Shown here in pieces: positions 19,198 through 28,422 of a DNA stretch of 64,000 bases (its first letter is position 1; each line of letters opens with the position of its first letter). The notes below the pieces were generated by a model. The model was given only the letters and a program-made list of their open reading frames with translations, did no database searches and was not told the DNA's origin. The stretch comes from Pedobacter jeongneungensis (GTDB lineage Bacteria; Bacteroidota; Bacteroidia; Sphingobacteriales; Sphingobacteriaceae), in the NCBI RefSeq assembly GCF_000633455.1, contig NZ_AYMG01000017.1:1-64000 (forward strand), given 5' to 3'. A program made the translations under genes and the position numbers.

Positions 19198-20073
19198 ATG
19201 AAAAAGATCCTGGTACCTGTTGATTTCTCTCTTACATCAGAGAACGCGGCTAATTATGCAACTGCTTTGGCCTACAATATTGGGGCGAGGATAGAACTCT
19301 TCAATGTTTTTCAGGTTCCCATAGTGTCTCCCGTTGCAGAGTCGCTGGTTTGGCCTCATGAAGAATATAACCAGATGGAAAACGACGCTAAAACAGCATT
19401 GATGAAATTGCTTCATAAGGTCGAAAAGAAATACGAAGCCGCCTATCGCGATTATAGTCTTAAACCAGAAATATATGCGAAATCTGTTCGTGGAGAAGTG
19501 GATGATGAGGTTTATAAATATTTTACCGAATGTAAGATGAATCTTGTTGTAATGGGATTAAACAGTGCAAGCAAGTTCTCCAAAATTTTGATCGGCAGTA
19601 ATGCCAGAAAAATGATTGAGCGCGAAATACCGCTTTTATTAATCCCTGAGGGCTTTCAGTTTAAGAAACCTAAAAAAATTGCATTCGCAACCGATTTTAG
19701 TCATAGTGACATCCCTGTTTTGTGCGCGCTTGCCGAATTTGCAAAACCATTTAATGCCGATATACTCATTATGCATACCGGTAATTCAATATCAGATCCG
19801 GCAGGTTACAAACAAAAAACCGAAGATTTTTTAAACCGGGTTGCCGATAGGGTGAATTATAGAAATATTTACCACAGGCATGTGAACAGTGAACGGATTA
19901 AGGATGGCCTGGACTGGATCGTAGAAAATGGACAGATCGATATGCTGACCATGGTACACCGGAAACACGGATTTTTTTATCGCCTGTTTAATGGTAGCTA
20001 TACGCTGAACATGTCTGATCATATTCAGATCCCACTTCTGGTTTTACCACCTGAACATCGCATGCCGATGTAA
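19198..20073 (+). CDS. Tandem UspA-domain universal stress protein
   Basis: A 291-aa cytoplasmic protein with two Usp folds, about 1-150 and 155-290. The first begins MKKILVPVDFSLTSENAANY and ends with VVMGLNSASKFSKILIGSNA. The second begins KKIAFATDFSHSDIPVL and lacks a clear glycine-rich ATP motif. First of three rightward genes (stress protein, alcohol dehydrogenase, flavin-like protein) with gaps of 24-52 bases, so co-expression under stress or low oxygen is plausible. Confidence 0.92.
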   Translation: MKKILVPVDFSLTSENAANYATALAYNIGARIELFNVFQVPIVSPVAESLVWPHEEYNQMENDAKTALMKLLHKVEKKYEAAYRDYSLKPEIYAKSVRGEVDDEVYKYFTECKMNLVVMGLNSASKFSKILIGSNARKMIEREIPLLLIPEGFQFKKPKKIAFATDFSHSDIPVLCALAEFAKPFNADILIMHTGNSISDPAGYKQKTEDFLNRVADRVNYRNIYHRHVNSERIKDGLDWIVENGQIDMLTMVHRKHGFFYRLFNGSYTLNMSDHIQIPLLVLPPEHRMPM

Positions 20074-20125
20074 AGCCAGGCGATTTGCATAAAAATCAAT
20101 TGTAATCTATTTCTAAACAGAAAAC

Positions 20126-21163
20126 ATGTATCCAAAAACAATGAAAGCCGCCGTTATCCATGAATATGGAGGACCTTTGGCCATAGAAGAACTTCCGGTC
20201 AGACCGCTCAATCAATATGAGATTCTGGTCAAGGTAATTTCGTGTGGCGTATGCCATACCGATCTACATGCCTGTAATGGAGACTGGCCGGTAAAATCAA
20301 AAATGCCACTGGTTCCTGGTCACGAAGCCATCGGTTTGGTAGCCGCCATGGGGCATGATGTTAAAAGCGTTAAAGAAGGCGATGTAGTTGGCGTGCCATG
20401 GTTGTATAGTGCGTGCGGCTGTTGCGAATTTTGTTTAACTGGTTGGGAAACGTTATGCTATGAACAGCAAAATGGCGGTTATAGTGTTGATGGCGGTTTC
20501 GCAGAGTATGTAATTGCAGATTCCAGGTATGTTGCCCATTTTCCTTCGCATGTAAATTTTGCAGAAATGGCACCGATTATCTGCGCCGGGGTTACCGTTT
20601 ACAAAGGCTTAAAAGAAACCGAGGTAAAGGCAGGTGAATGGGTTGCCATATCGGGTATTGGGGGATTAGGCCACCTAGGGGTTCAATATGCAAAAGCTAT
20701 GGGTTTTCAGGTTGCTGCTATTGATGTTTCAAACGATAAATTGGAAATGGCCAGAAAATTGGGTGCCGACATTGTAGTCAATGCGCTTGAACAGGATCCT
20801 GGCGAATTTCTTAAAAAACAAACCGGCGGAATGCATGGCGTCTTGGTCACTGCGGTATCACCCATCGCTTTCAGTCAGGGGCTTTCCGCATTGCGCAGAA
20901 AAGGCACTTTATCGCTAAACGGGCTACCTCCCGGTAGTTTCGACCTTCCCATATTTGATACCGTGTTAAACAGGATTACCATCAGGGGTTCCATTGTAGG
21001 TACAAGAAAAGATATGCAGGAGGCAATCGAATTTGCTGTAGATGGCAAAGTGAGGGCGCAGATTAAACCTGCAAAACTGGAAGACATTAACGAAGTATTC
21101 GAACAGATGAAAATGGGAGAGATTGAGGGAAGGGTTGTTTTAGATATTTCAGGAACACAGTAG
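20126..21163 (+). CDS. adhP: Zinc-dependent alcohol dehydrogenase (AdhP-like)
   Basis: A 345-aa medium-chain dehydrogenase that should interconvert primary alcohols and aldehydes with NAD. The catalytic zinc region is Cys43-His44 (GVCHTDLH) and His66-Glu67 (PGHEA). The structural zinc is held by Cys97, Cys100, Cys103 and Cys111. The nucleotide fold carries GIGGLGHLGVQYAKAMG. Length fits bacterial AdhP. The start used gives MYPKTMKAAV; the second Met (20141) is also possible. Sits between the stress protein and PNPOx-like genes. Confidence 0.93.
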   Translation: MYPKTMKAAVIHEYGGPLAIEELPVRPLNQYEILVKVISCGVCHTDLHACNGDWPVKSKMPLVPGHEAIGLVAAMGHDVKSVKEGDVVGVPWLYSACGCCEFCLTGWETLCYEQQNGGYSVDGGFAEYVIADSRYVAHFPSHVNFAEMAPIICAGVTVYKGLKETEVKAGEWVAISGIGGLGHLGVQYAKAMGFQVAAIDVSNDKLEMARKLGADIVVNALEQDPGEFLKKQTGGMHGVLVTAVSPIAFSQGLSALRRKGTLSLNGLPPGSFDLPIFDTVLNRITIRGSIVGTRKDMQEAIEFAVDGKVRAQIKPAKLEDINEVFEQMKMGEIEGRVVLDISGTQ

Positions 21164-21187
21164 CAATAAATATTCAACATTAATTTT

Positions 21188-21664
21188 TTGAAAATGTTAG
21201 GGAAATTAGAAGAAGAGGAAGTTGAAAAGCTTCTTAAAGAGCAATATATAGGTCGGTTAGGCTGCCATGCCCATGGGGTGAGTTACATTATACCCATTAA
21301 TTATGTTTATAGCAATGGAACTATTTATGCCCATTCTGCTCCCGGACAAAAAATCAGGATGATGAGAAGCAACCCACAGGTCTGCTTCCAGATTGACCAG
21401 ATCCGTGATACCTTTAACTGGAAAAGTGTGTTGTGCTGGGGCAAATTTCAGGAAATCACCGATATTTCAGAAAAACAAAATGTTTTGCAAGGCATCATCC
21501 ACCGGATGATGCCCTTAACCAATACACCATCCGAGCAGCCATCGCATGGCACAGGAAAAACAGATGCGTATGATGAAGAAATTATCGTATTCAAAATTAT
21601 ACCGCACCTTAAAACAGGCAGATTTGAGGTTAATGATACCCTACACTCCCTGTTTTCTTCATGA
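21188..21664 (+). CDS. Pyridoxamine 5'-phosphate oxidase-like flavin-binding protein
   Basis: A 158-aa split-barrel protein. LLKEQYIGRLGCHAHGVSYI, then PINYVYSNGTIYAHSAPGQK and NPQVCFQIDQI, are characteristic of the PNPOx-like group related to nitroimidazole-resistance proteins. It probably binds FMN or a related cofactor; true pyridoxamine phosphate oxidation is not implied. It follows the alcohol dehydrogenase gene by 24 bases and likely shares its transcript. Confidence 0.87.
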   Translation: MKMLGKLEEEEVEKLLKEQYIGRLGCHAHGVSYIIPINYVYSNGTIYAHSAPGQKIRMMRSNPQVCFQIDQIRDTFNWKSVLCWGKFQEITDISEKQNVLQGIIHRMMPLTNTPSEQPSHGTGKTDAYDEEIIVFKIIPHLKTGRFEVNDTLHSLFSS

Positions 21665-21740
21665 ATTTTCCGCTTGATCCTGTTTTTTTAACCTGAGGAG
21701 ATTTGGAGCGCAGAAAAGTACAAGAAAAGCTTAATAAACC

Positions 21741-21767
21741 AAAAAAGCCCAACAATGTTGGGCTTTA
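21741..21767 (-). terminator. Terminator of tRNA-Ser
   Basis: AAAGCCCAACA and its complement around a minimal loop form a stem. On the minus strand it is followed by a T-run, directly downstream of the tRNA. Confidence 0.85.
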
Positions 21768-21777
21768 AATTACGCTG

Positions 21778-21864
21778 CGGAGAGTGGGGGATTCGAACCC
21801 GCGGACCCTTTAACAAGTCAACAGTTTTCAAGACTGCCGCAATCGACCACTCTGCCAACTCTCC
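21778..21864 (-). tRNA. tRNA-Ser (anticodon UGA)
   Basis: Reading leftward: the acceptor stem GGAGAGT pairs with ACTCTCC, followed by discriminator G. The anticodon stem-loop has loop CTTGAAA with anticodon TGA, a long variable arm typical of serine tRNAs follows, and the T-arm contains GGTTCGAATCC. The length is 87 bases and the CCA end is not encoded. It decodes UCA and related codons. Confidence 0.96.
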
Positions 21865-22036
21865 GCCGCAAAAGTACAAACTTGAAGCAAATCTGCAAAT
21901 AATTTCTACTTAAATATTTTATTTAATATTTTAACTCTTGCTAATCATTTAGTTAGCAAGCATAAAAAAATCAAAAATCATCCATAAACCGCTAATTTAA
22001 GCAGTTTATGCTGAAGTTTGGTGTTTGTATTTTGAA

Positions 22037-22483
22037 CTAAGCGGCCTGTTTTGGCAAGATTTTTTCGTGTTCGACCGATAAAATTCCATTTCCTTCGATG
22101 GCGAAACAGATTAATCCAACCAATACTGAAACCGAAAACCAAAATTCTGAGTAGGGTTTAAAAATGCCTCCCGAAATATTGACAAAGAATACAGCCCCGA
22201 TCAGTATGGGTAAATTAATGAGGCAAAATGTACGCGTATAGGTACCCAGGGTAATGGCTAAACCACCGATAATATGTAAAAGAATGATGAAATGTGCCAG
22301 TAAGCTGATGCTTATCGCTGTACCTAAAAAAGCTCCCCGCATTAAATTACTAAAGGCTTGCATATTGACATAAAAATCAATGCCCTTCCAGATCAAAACG
22401 AGGCCCAATAAGATTCTAAAATAGTCTAACCATTTTGGGTGGTGATGATCGCCCCAGTTTTCGATTTTCTTAAGCATGTTCAT
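22037..22483 (-). CDS. DoxX-family membrane protein
   Basis: A 148-aa inner-membrane protein with four hydrophobic helices. The first contains YFRILLGLVLIWKGIDF, the typical DoxX opening. A HHHPKW stretch lies near the N-terminus. DoxX proteins have unclear roles, some linked to redox or quinone metabolism. Appears monocistronic, with its promoter in the repeat-rich gap to its right. Confidence 0.85.
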   Translation of the reverse strand: MNMLKKIENWGDHHHPKWLDYFRILLGLVLIWKGIDFYVNMQAFSNLMRGAFLGTAISISLLAHFIILLHIIGGLAITLGTYTRTFCLINLPILIGAVFFVNISGGIFKPYSEFWFSVSVLVGLICFAIEGNGILSVEHEKILPKQAA

Positions 22484-23141
22484 AACTTCTATATTTTGGT
22501 TAATACAATTTACGCATAATATAGGATAATAACAATGGCTAGCTAATTGTTTGATTTTGAGATGGAAAATAACATACTATCAATAGATAGATCTCAATAA
22601 AAAGAGTGGTAATCTCGACTAAAGCGCAGCAAAACGGAGAGATCTGTATACATAGATTTATCGTTAAGATTGCTTCCCCGAAAGGTCCTATCGTGTGGAC
22701 ACAAATATTTAGATTAGTCTTATTTGCTCCTATGCCGCAAGGCATCAAACTTTTGAGGCATCAAAAGTATGCAAAAATGCTTTGTCAATCCAGCAAGGGG
22801 CCTTTTACACAATCCACATTCACATCAAAAAAACAGTGGCACTTTGTTTTGTTTGTTAGGGCTTGGTGAAAAGTTTTTGCAAATATGAAACACAAAACCA
22901 CTGCGTTCTAGGTTTGATAGTGCGATTTGTACTGTTGGGCTACTGTTTTTTTGATTTTCCTGGCCCTTGGGATTGACGGGCGTGCTTCGGTAAGGGCTGT
23001 GTTATTTCAAAGCAAGCTAGCATAGTGTCTTATATAGTGCTTAAAAAGATGTGTCCACACGATAGGTAAGGTCGGGGCAGGCTGTCGGCTGAAAAAGCCT
23101 TTTCGCAATAACGATTTTTAGTGCTTGATAACCCTTTGAAA
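22484..23141. other. Gene-poor repeat graveyard
   Basis: About 660 bases with no credible gene. The stretch near 22610-22665 (GCGCAGCAAAACGGAGAGATCTG) and that near 22730-22800 have the look of dispersed Bacteroidota extragenic repeats, judged from memory only. The interval 22687-23066 is bounded by a perfect inverted repeat, listed separately. An open frame of 87 codons at 22606-22869 spans the left repeat and looks non-coding. Confidence 0.55.
22687..23066. mobile_element. MITE-like segment with 17-bp terminal inverted repeats
   Basis: CCTATCGTGTGGACACA at 22687-22703 recurs as its exact reverse complement at 23050-23066, bounding 380 bases. No transposase frame lies inside, so this would be a non-autonomous element or the remnant of an insertion sequence. 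No clean target duplication is visible, although AAGGT occurs just outside both ends (22682-22686 and 23068-23072). I cannot assign a family. Confidence 0.5.
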
Positions 23142-23966
23142 TTACACCTTCTTCTTTTCCGCTATCCTGCTGTTCAAATAATCAGTAGGAGACATTCCAA
23201 ACTGTTTGGCAAAGTTCCGTCCGAAGTGCGATTGTGAGCTATAACCCACCATTTCCGAAATTTCGTAAATTTTCAACAGCCCTTCGTTTAAAAATTCGGC
23301 AGCTTTCTTTAATCTCGCCAAATTGATCAGCTCGTTGGGACTCAGATTGGAAATGGATTTGATCTTGCGGTAAAGCGTAGGGCGGCTCATGTTCATCTTC
23401 TCGGCCAGATGCTCTACATCCAGGTCGGGATTGCTGATGTTTTTATTGATCGTATCCTGTAGTTTTTCTAAAAAAATCTCGTCTGCTTTAGAGTAGGCAA
23501 TACTTTTAATATGCAATAGGGGAGAACTGGAGAAATATTCCTTGATTTTGTTCCTGTTTTTGATCAGGCTGGAAATCTGTACCTGCAAAAATTCTGGCGA
23601 AAAAGGTTTTTCTACATAGGCATCGGCCCCCAGTTCCAAACCTTCTATTTTTGATTGGAGCGAATTTTTGGCCGTAAGCAGAATCACAGGGATATGACTG
23701 AACTCGAGGGTCGATTTTACTTTTGCACAAAATGCAAAGCCGTCCATTTCAGGCATCATCACATCGCTGATAATGAGCTGAACAATTTCACGCTGTAAAA
23801 TTTCCAGAGCTTCAACACCATTTCTGGCCTGTAATACCTGGTATTTTTCTTCCAGGTCATCCGATATAAAATCAAGGATATCCTCATTATCATCGACCAA
23901 TAGCACTACGTTTTTCTCTATTTCCTGTTGATCTTTCATCGTGAGCGTACCTACAATTTCTTCCAT
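23142..23966 (-). CDS. Response regulator with AraC-type DNA-binding domain (HTCS C-terminal half)
   Basis: A 274-aa regulator. The receiver domain (about 18-135) has acidic VDD at 24-26, phospho-acceptor Asp68 in IISDVMMPEMDG and Lys in VEKPFSP. An AraC-type double helix-turn-helix (about 170-270) includes MNMSRPTLYRKIKSISNLSP and SEMVGYSSQSHFGRNFAKQF. The start codon overlaps the sensor gene by 16 bases, implying translational coupling; Met10 (23939) is an alternative. In most hybrid systems these domains are fused to the sensor. Likely activator of the adjacent glycan locus. Confidence 0.9.
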   Translation of the reverse strand: MEEIVGTLTMKDQQEIEKNVVLLVDDNEDILDFISDDLEEKYQVLQARNGVEALEILQREIVQLIISDVMMPEMDGFAFCAKVKSTLEFSHIPVILLTAKNSLQSKIEGLELGADAYVEKPFSPEFLQVQISSLIKNRNKIKEYFSSSPLLHIKSIAYSKADEIFLEKLQDTINKNISNPDLDVEHLAEKMNMSRPTLYRKIKSISNLSPNELINLARLKKAAEFLNEGLLKIYEISEMVGYSSQSHFGRNFAKQFGMSPTDYLNSRIAEKKKV

Positions 23967-26900
23967 TTTCCGTTCAGGTTAAATTCAATAAGTTGGTGGA
24001 TGGGCAGTTCTAATACAAATATATTAAAATGATGGTCATTAATTTCCAGGAACAGTTCGCCGCTATGTAACTGTGCGAGCGATTTGGAAATGGAAAGACC
24101 TATGCCCGTTCCAGTGGTGATTTGCGTTTCTTTCGCCCTGAAAAAAGGTTCAAAAATTTTCTCCTTGATTTCTGCAGGTATTTTATTGCCGTCGCTTTTA
24201 ACGCAGACTTTAAATTTATCCTCTTCTATTGATTTCGATAAACTGATTTCAGCTGTTGTTTTTCCATATTTAATGGCATTATCAACCAGGTTGCTGATGA
24301 TTTTGTAAAAAGCTTCTACATCGATATAGGCCTGAAATGCTTTTTCGGGCAGGTTGATGGCATAACTGATGTTGCGTTGCTCGGCTGCGGGCTGAAACTG
24401 GAGGAAAACATCCTTTAATATCTCTCTGATATCGGCTTTTACAAAGTTCAGGGAAAAATCGCTGGTTTCGGTTTTCCTGAAATCGAGCAATTGATTGGTA
24501 AGTTTGAGCAGGCGATCAGTATTGCGGCCCATAATCCGCAGGTTTTTTTCAATAGCAGGTACGGCATCTGCCTGTTTAATCAGTTTTTCCATTGGCCCGA
24601 TAATCAGGGTAAGCGGTGTCCTGATCTCGTGGGCAACATTGGTGAAAAATTCGATCTTGGCCTGATATACTTCCTTCTGTTTTTCATGCTCAAAAACTTC
24701 CATGCGCCTGCTGTTTTTAAGTGCGATTTTTTGATGGTACCTTCGCACCAAAAAGAAAATAATTGCTCCGGCCGCCACTACATAAATAAAATAAGCCAAC
24801 GGACTGAGGTAAAAAGGCGGAAGGATTTTGATGAGCAGTTTTACATTTTTGTTGCTCCATGTATTGCTTCCCTCCACCATTGCCTTTACTTCGAACACAT
24901 AAGTGCCCGGAGCAAGTTTGGTAAAGTAAACCTTTCTGTTGGTTTTTAAATACTCCCAATCCTTATAAAGCCCGGTCATTTTGTAAGCATACTCCGTCAT
25001 TTCCGGAGAGCGGTAGCTTAAAGCCGCAAAATCGATACTGAATGAAGATTGGTTATGGTTAAGCTCAATGGTATCAGCATAAACGATCGATTTATTGGAT
25101 ATCGAATCGGCACCGTTTAAACCTGTTCCGGTACTGTTGATCTGAAAACCGGTTAAGAACACGGGTATTTGGTAAACGGTTGGTTTGAGATCGGCAGGAT
25201 CGAAGCTAATCAATCCTTTTACGCTCCCAAAGTAAATCCTGCCATCTTTGTCCTGATAAGCCGAATTGTAGTTAAACTGGTCGGTAAGCAAACCGTTTGA
25301 TTTTGTATAGGTTTTGCTTAATCCTGTGGCAGGATCGAAATGGATTAACCCGCGTGTACTACTGATCCAGAACTTATGAGAAGCATCTTCTTCAATACGG
25401 AACAGATAATTGCTGGGAAAGCCATTTTTTATGCCATAACGTTTAAAAGTTCGCGTTTTTTTATCAAACCTGGAAAGTCCACCGCCATCTGTAGTGATCC
25501 AGAGATGGTGTTTACCATCTTCAAAAATGCTGTTAATGGTGTTGTGACTAAGACTTTTAGGATCGTCTACTTTGTTGCGATAATTGATGGCACCTGTTTT
25601 CGATAAATTAAACTGAAAAACACCATCATTAAAGGTGCCCGCCCAGATATTCCCTTCGTTATCTTCGATTACTGAATCGTAAAATAGAAAAGGTAAGCCT
25701 GCAATGGGTTCAAAATCATCGCGTTTGCGGTTGTAGCGGTAAATTCCATTAATGGTGCCTACTAAGATTTCTCCAGACCTTGTTTTGCAAAAAGTAACAA
25801 TAAAATTGGTTCGAAGTGCATTTCCGATACCTGCCTGATAGTGTTTGATTACCTTTTCGGTTTTCAGGCTGATCACATCCAGTCCATGTTCAAAAGTACC
25901 CACCCAGAGTTTATCACCATCTACCAACAGGCCATGGATATTGGAATAAGCAATGCTCCCGGGTTTTCCATCGGGCAGAAAATGTTTAAATATTCCAGTT
26001 TTAGGGTCAAGTTTGTTCAGCCCGGCATCTTCCGTACCAATCCAGAAATTGCCAGCCTGATCTTTGGTGATTTCCCTTACATCGCTTCCGCTGATGGAAT
26101 TGGAGCTTTTCTGTGGAAAATATTTGGTGAACAGCGAGGTCTGGCTCGAATAATAGTTTACGCCGCCAAAATAAGTGCCAGTCCAAACGCCTCCTTCACG
26201 ATCCTGACAGATGGTATAAACCGCGTTATCACTTAAAGAATAATCGTTGTTATACTGTTTTTGAATATGTGTAATCTTCTCCGTTTCGTCGTTGTAGATA
26301 TAAATGCCAGATTCGGTTGCAATCCAGAACTCATGGCTACCTGTTTTTTTAATATCCCTCACAAAAATCGGTGTCTTATCATCATTCAGCTTAATAATAT
26401 TCTTCGATTGTAAGGTAGTTGGATTAAATAGTTTAACCCCCTGATTGGTGGTGCCGATCAGCAACTGGCCACTTTCGGTTTCTGCAATACGCGATACCCA
26501 GCCATATTCGGACTTTTTGTTTTTGCCATTTACATTTAAACTTTCGAAATTATTTTGTTTCGGGTTGTATTTTTCAAGTGTTCCCCTGCCGGTACTGATC
26601 CAGATACTGCCGTTTTTTAACACCGTAACCAAAGAGGCATCAAACGGTGCATTGGTGCTAAAAAGCTTTATTTTCCTGCTGCTTTTATGATAGAGGTATA
26701 TTTTAAAGGAGGATAAGATCCAAAGGTTCCCGTTCTGGTCGCTGGCCAGATCGATAATGCGCATGCCTTTTGTTTCTTTGATGAGCGAAAAACTTTCTTT
26801 TGATGGATTGTAAGCATATACCCCGTCGTTGGTACCCACCCAAAGGATTTGATCCTGATCGTGGTGAAGGGCATAAATCAGGTCGTTGCCCAAGCTGCCG

Positions 26901-27124
26901 GCCTTTTCGCTATCGTGACGGTAGGTTTTAAAAGAATAACCATCAAACCGGTTCAGTCCGTCTTTTGTTCCGAACCACATAAAGCCATTACCATCCTGTA
27001 CGCTGCAAAAGGCCGTGTTATTGGAAAGTCCGTTTTCGACCTGGTAATGCCTGAAATAGTAGGGCTGAGCCGAAAGTAATTTGGCCGGGAATAACAGACA
27101 TAAAAGGATGAAGAGTTTTTTCAA
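23951..27124 (-). CDS. Hybrid-type two-component sensor (propeller, Y_Y_Y, histidine kinase)
   Basis: A membrane sensor of about 1057 aa. I place the start at a TTG (27122-27124), directly before a signal peptide reading KKLFILLCLLFPAKLLSAQ; the longest frame starts at GTG 27280 and would add 52 residues running into the divergent gene. Periplasmic part: repeated propeller blades (WFGTKDGLNRFDGYSFKTY, LWITTDGGGLSRFDKKTRTF) and a Y_Y_Y domain (FAALSYRSPEMTEYAYKMTG). Then one membrane helix, HisKA (FFTNVAHEIRTPLTLI) and an ATPase domain ending near GTGIGLSISKSLAQLHSG. It should sense a glycan fragment in the periplasm. The receiver and AraC parts lie on the next gene. Confidence 0.9.
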   Translation of the reverse strand: MKKLFILLCLLFPAKLLSAQPYYFRHYQVENGLSNNTAFCSVQDGNGFMWFGTKDGLNRFDGYSFKTYRHDSEKAGSLGNDLIYALHHDQDQILWVGTNDGVYAYNPSKESFSLIKETKGMRIIDLASDQNGNLWILSSFKIYLYHKSSRKIKLFSTNAPFDASLVTVLKNGSIWISTGRGTLEKYNPKQNNFESLNVNGKNKKSEYGWVSRIAETESGQLLIGTTNQGVKLFNPTTLQSKNIIKLNDDKTPIFVRDIKKTGSHEFWIATESGIYIYNDETEKITHIQKQYNNDYSLSDNAVYTICQDREGGVWTGTYFGGVNYYSSQTSLFTKYFPQKSSNSISGSDVREITKDQAGNFWIGTEDAGLNKLDPKTGIFKHFLPDGKPGSIAYSNIHGLLVDGDKLWVGTFEHGLDVISLKTEKVIKHYQAGIGNALRTNFIVTFCKTRSGEILVGTINGIYRYNRKRDDFEPIAGLPFLFYDSVIEDNEGNIWAGTFNDGVFQFNLSKTGAINYRNKVDDPKSLSHNTINSIFEDGKHHLWITTDGGGLSRFDKKTRTFKRYGIKNGFPSNYLFRIEEDASHKFWISSTRGLIHFDPATGLSKTYTKSNGLLTDQFNYNSAYQDKDGRIYFGSVKGLISFDPADLKPTVYQIPVFLTGFQINSTGTGLNGADSISNKSIVYADTIELNHNQSSFSIDFAALSYRSPEMTEYAYKMTGLYKDWEYLKTNRKVYFTKLAPGTYVFEVKAMVEGSNTWSNKNVKLLIKILPPFYLSPLAYFIYVVAAGAIIFFLVRRYHQKIALKNSRRMEVFEHEKQKEVYQAKIEFFTNVAHEIRTPLTLIIGPMEKLIKQADAVPAIEKNLRIMGRNTDRLLKLTNQLLDFRKTETSDFSLNFVKADIREILKDVFLQFQPAAEQRNISYAINLPEKAFQAYIDVEAFYKIISNLVDNAIKYGKTTAEISLSKSIEEDKFKVCVKSDGNKIPAEIKEKIFEPFFRAKETQITTGTGIGLSISKSLAQLHSGELFLEINDHHFNIFVLELPIHQLIEFNLNGKWKKL

Positions 27125-27280
27125 GATATTTTGGTCAGCAGCTTCAAATATATTAAAGAAATGTTTGGCTTTTGGCCTAAATAAAATTTGAGAGGATAAG
27201 TAGAAAGATTGAGACGGTTCGGTTTTGTGCTGCGCGGCAAATGCTGTTATTTGTTCTTTGCTAACCAAAGCTTCCCTCAC

Positions 27281-28297
27281 GTGAAAAATTTTAAAGTCGC
27301 TGTCTTATTTATATTGCTGTTTTTGTCGTTGGCTGCAACGGCACAACAAATGCACATTGCACCCTCACCCTTATACCGGGATCCGATTTATGATGGTGCT
27401 GCAGATCCGGTATTGGTATATAACCATGCCGAAAAAAGCTGGTGGATGCTCTATACCCAGCGCAGGGCAAATGCACAAACCAATGATGTGGCTTATTGTT
27501 ATGGAACCAATATTGGTGTGGCCACTTCTACAGATAAGGGACAGACATTTGTGTACAAAGGTGCACTGGATCTGAATTTCGAACCCGGCGTAAATACCTT
27601 TTGGGCGCCTGATGTAATTTACGAAAATGGTATTTACCACATGTATCTTGCCTACATACAGGGTGTGCGTAACCATTGGGGAGGCACAGCAAAAATTGCA
27701 CATTATACCAGTAAAGACCTTTGGAAATGGAAATACAAAGGTTTTATCTCGCTCAACTCAGAACATGTAATTGATCCTACCTTGTTAAAAATGCCCGATG
27801 GGAAATGGCATATGTGGTATAAAGACAGTTCGAAGGGAAGCATCACCATGACAGCTGAAAGTAAAGACCTGCAACACTGGACGGCCCAGACCGAACCTGC
27901 TATTGGTGGCGCACCACACGAAGGTGCAAAAGCTTTTTTCTTTAATAACTGGTACTGGATGATTACGGATGAGTGGCACGGACAGCGTGTATATCGATCG
28001 AAAGAGGGCAAAAATTGGGAAAAACAGGGCATGTTATTAGATGTACCAGGGCATCGGCCAGAAGATACGCCAACGGGTGCCCATGCAGATGTGCAGGTAA
28101 TAGGAGGTAAAGCTTATATTTTCTACTTTACCCATCCCGGCCGTAAAACACACTTTGAAGGTACCTTAGATCAGGGTTTTACTTTTTCGTACGCCAATAA
28201 GCGTACATCAATACATGTTGCTGAGCTGGAATTTAAAGAAGGGACGCTGGTTTGCGACCGTGATAAACCTTTCGATTTTTATTTGGGGCAGCCTTAG
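27281..28297 (+). CDS. GH43-like glycoside hydrolase, exported
   Basis: A 338-aa exported five-bladed-propeller hydrolase. I use the GTG start at 27281, which gives a clean signal peptide (KNFKVAVLFILLFLSLAATAQ); a TTG 72 bases upstream would overlap the sensor frame. Propeller blades show DPVLVYNHAEKSWWMLYT, FWAPDVIYENGIYHMYLAYI and IDPTLLKMPDGKWHMWYKD. Their Asp residues are candidate catalytic groups, with EGAKAFFFNNWYWMITDE later. Family 43/related arabinosidase or xylosidase activity is inferred. Divergent from the sensor gene, so likely a direct target of that regulator. Confidence 0.78.
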   Translation: MKNFKVAVLFILLFLSLAATAQQMHIAPSPLYRDPIYDGAADPVLVYNHAEKSWWMLYTQRRANAQTNDVAYCYGTNIGVATSTDKGQTFVYKGALDLNFEPGVNTFWAPDVIYENGIYHMYLAYIQGVRNHWGGTAKIAHYTSKDLWKWKYKGFISLNSEHVIDPTLLKMPDGKWHMWYKDSSKGSITMTAESKDLQHWTAQTEPAIGGAPHEGAKAFFFNNWYWMITDEWHGQRVYRSKEGKNWEKQGMLLDVPGHRPEDTPTGAHADVQVIGGKAYIFYFTHPGRKTHFEGTLDQGFTFSYANKRTSIHVAELEFKEGTLVCDRDKPFDFYLGQP

Positions 28298-28393
28298 CAG
28301 GATGAAACGTTATAAACATGAAAACTGCCAACAGTCAACTGAAAATTAATCTGGGCGTTACCTAAGCTGCGCAAAGCCCAGAGTAGAGTAAAA

Positions 28394-28422
28394 ACCTCGC
28401 AGGTTTAACAAACATGCGAGGT
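28394..28422. repeat. Hairpin repeat after the GH43 gene
   Basis: ACCTCGCA at 28394-28401 pairs perfectly with TGCGAGGT at 28415-28422. It lies about 100 bases after the GH43 stop and could act as a terminator, but it lacks a good T-run. Confidence 0.5.

Noticed and set aside
22606..22869. 87-codon frame across the left terminal repeat
   Set aside because: It spans dispersed-repeat sequence and the inverted repeat itself; no protein pattern.
27125..27280. N-terminal extension of the two-component sensor
   Set aside because: It precedes the signal peptide and reads into the divergent GH43 gene; a TTG at 27122-27124 sits directly before the signal peptide.
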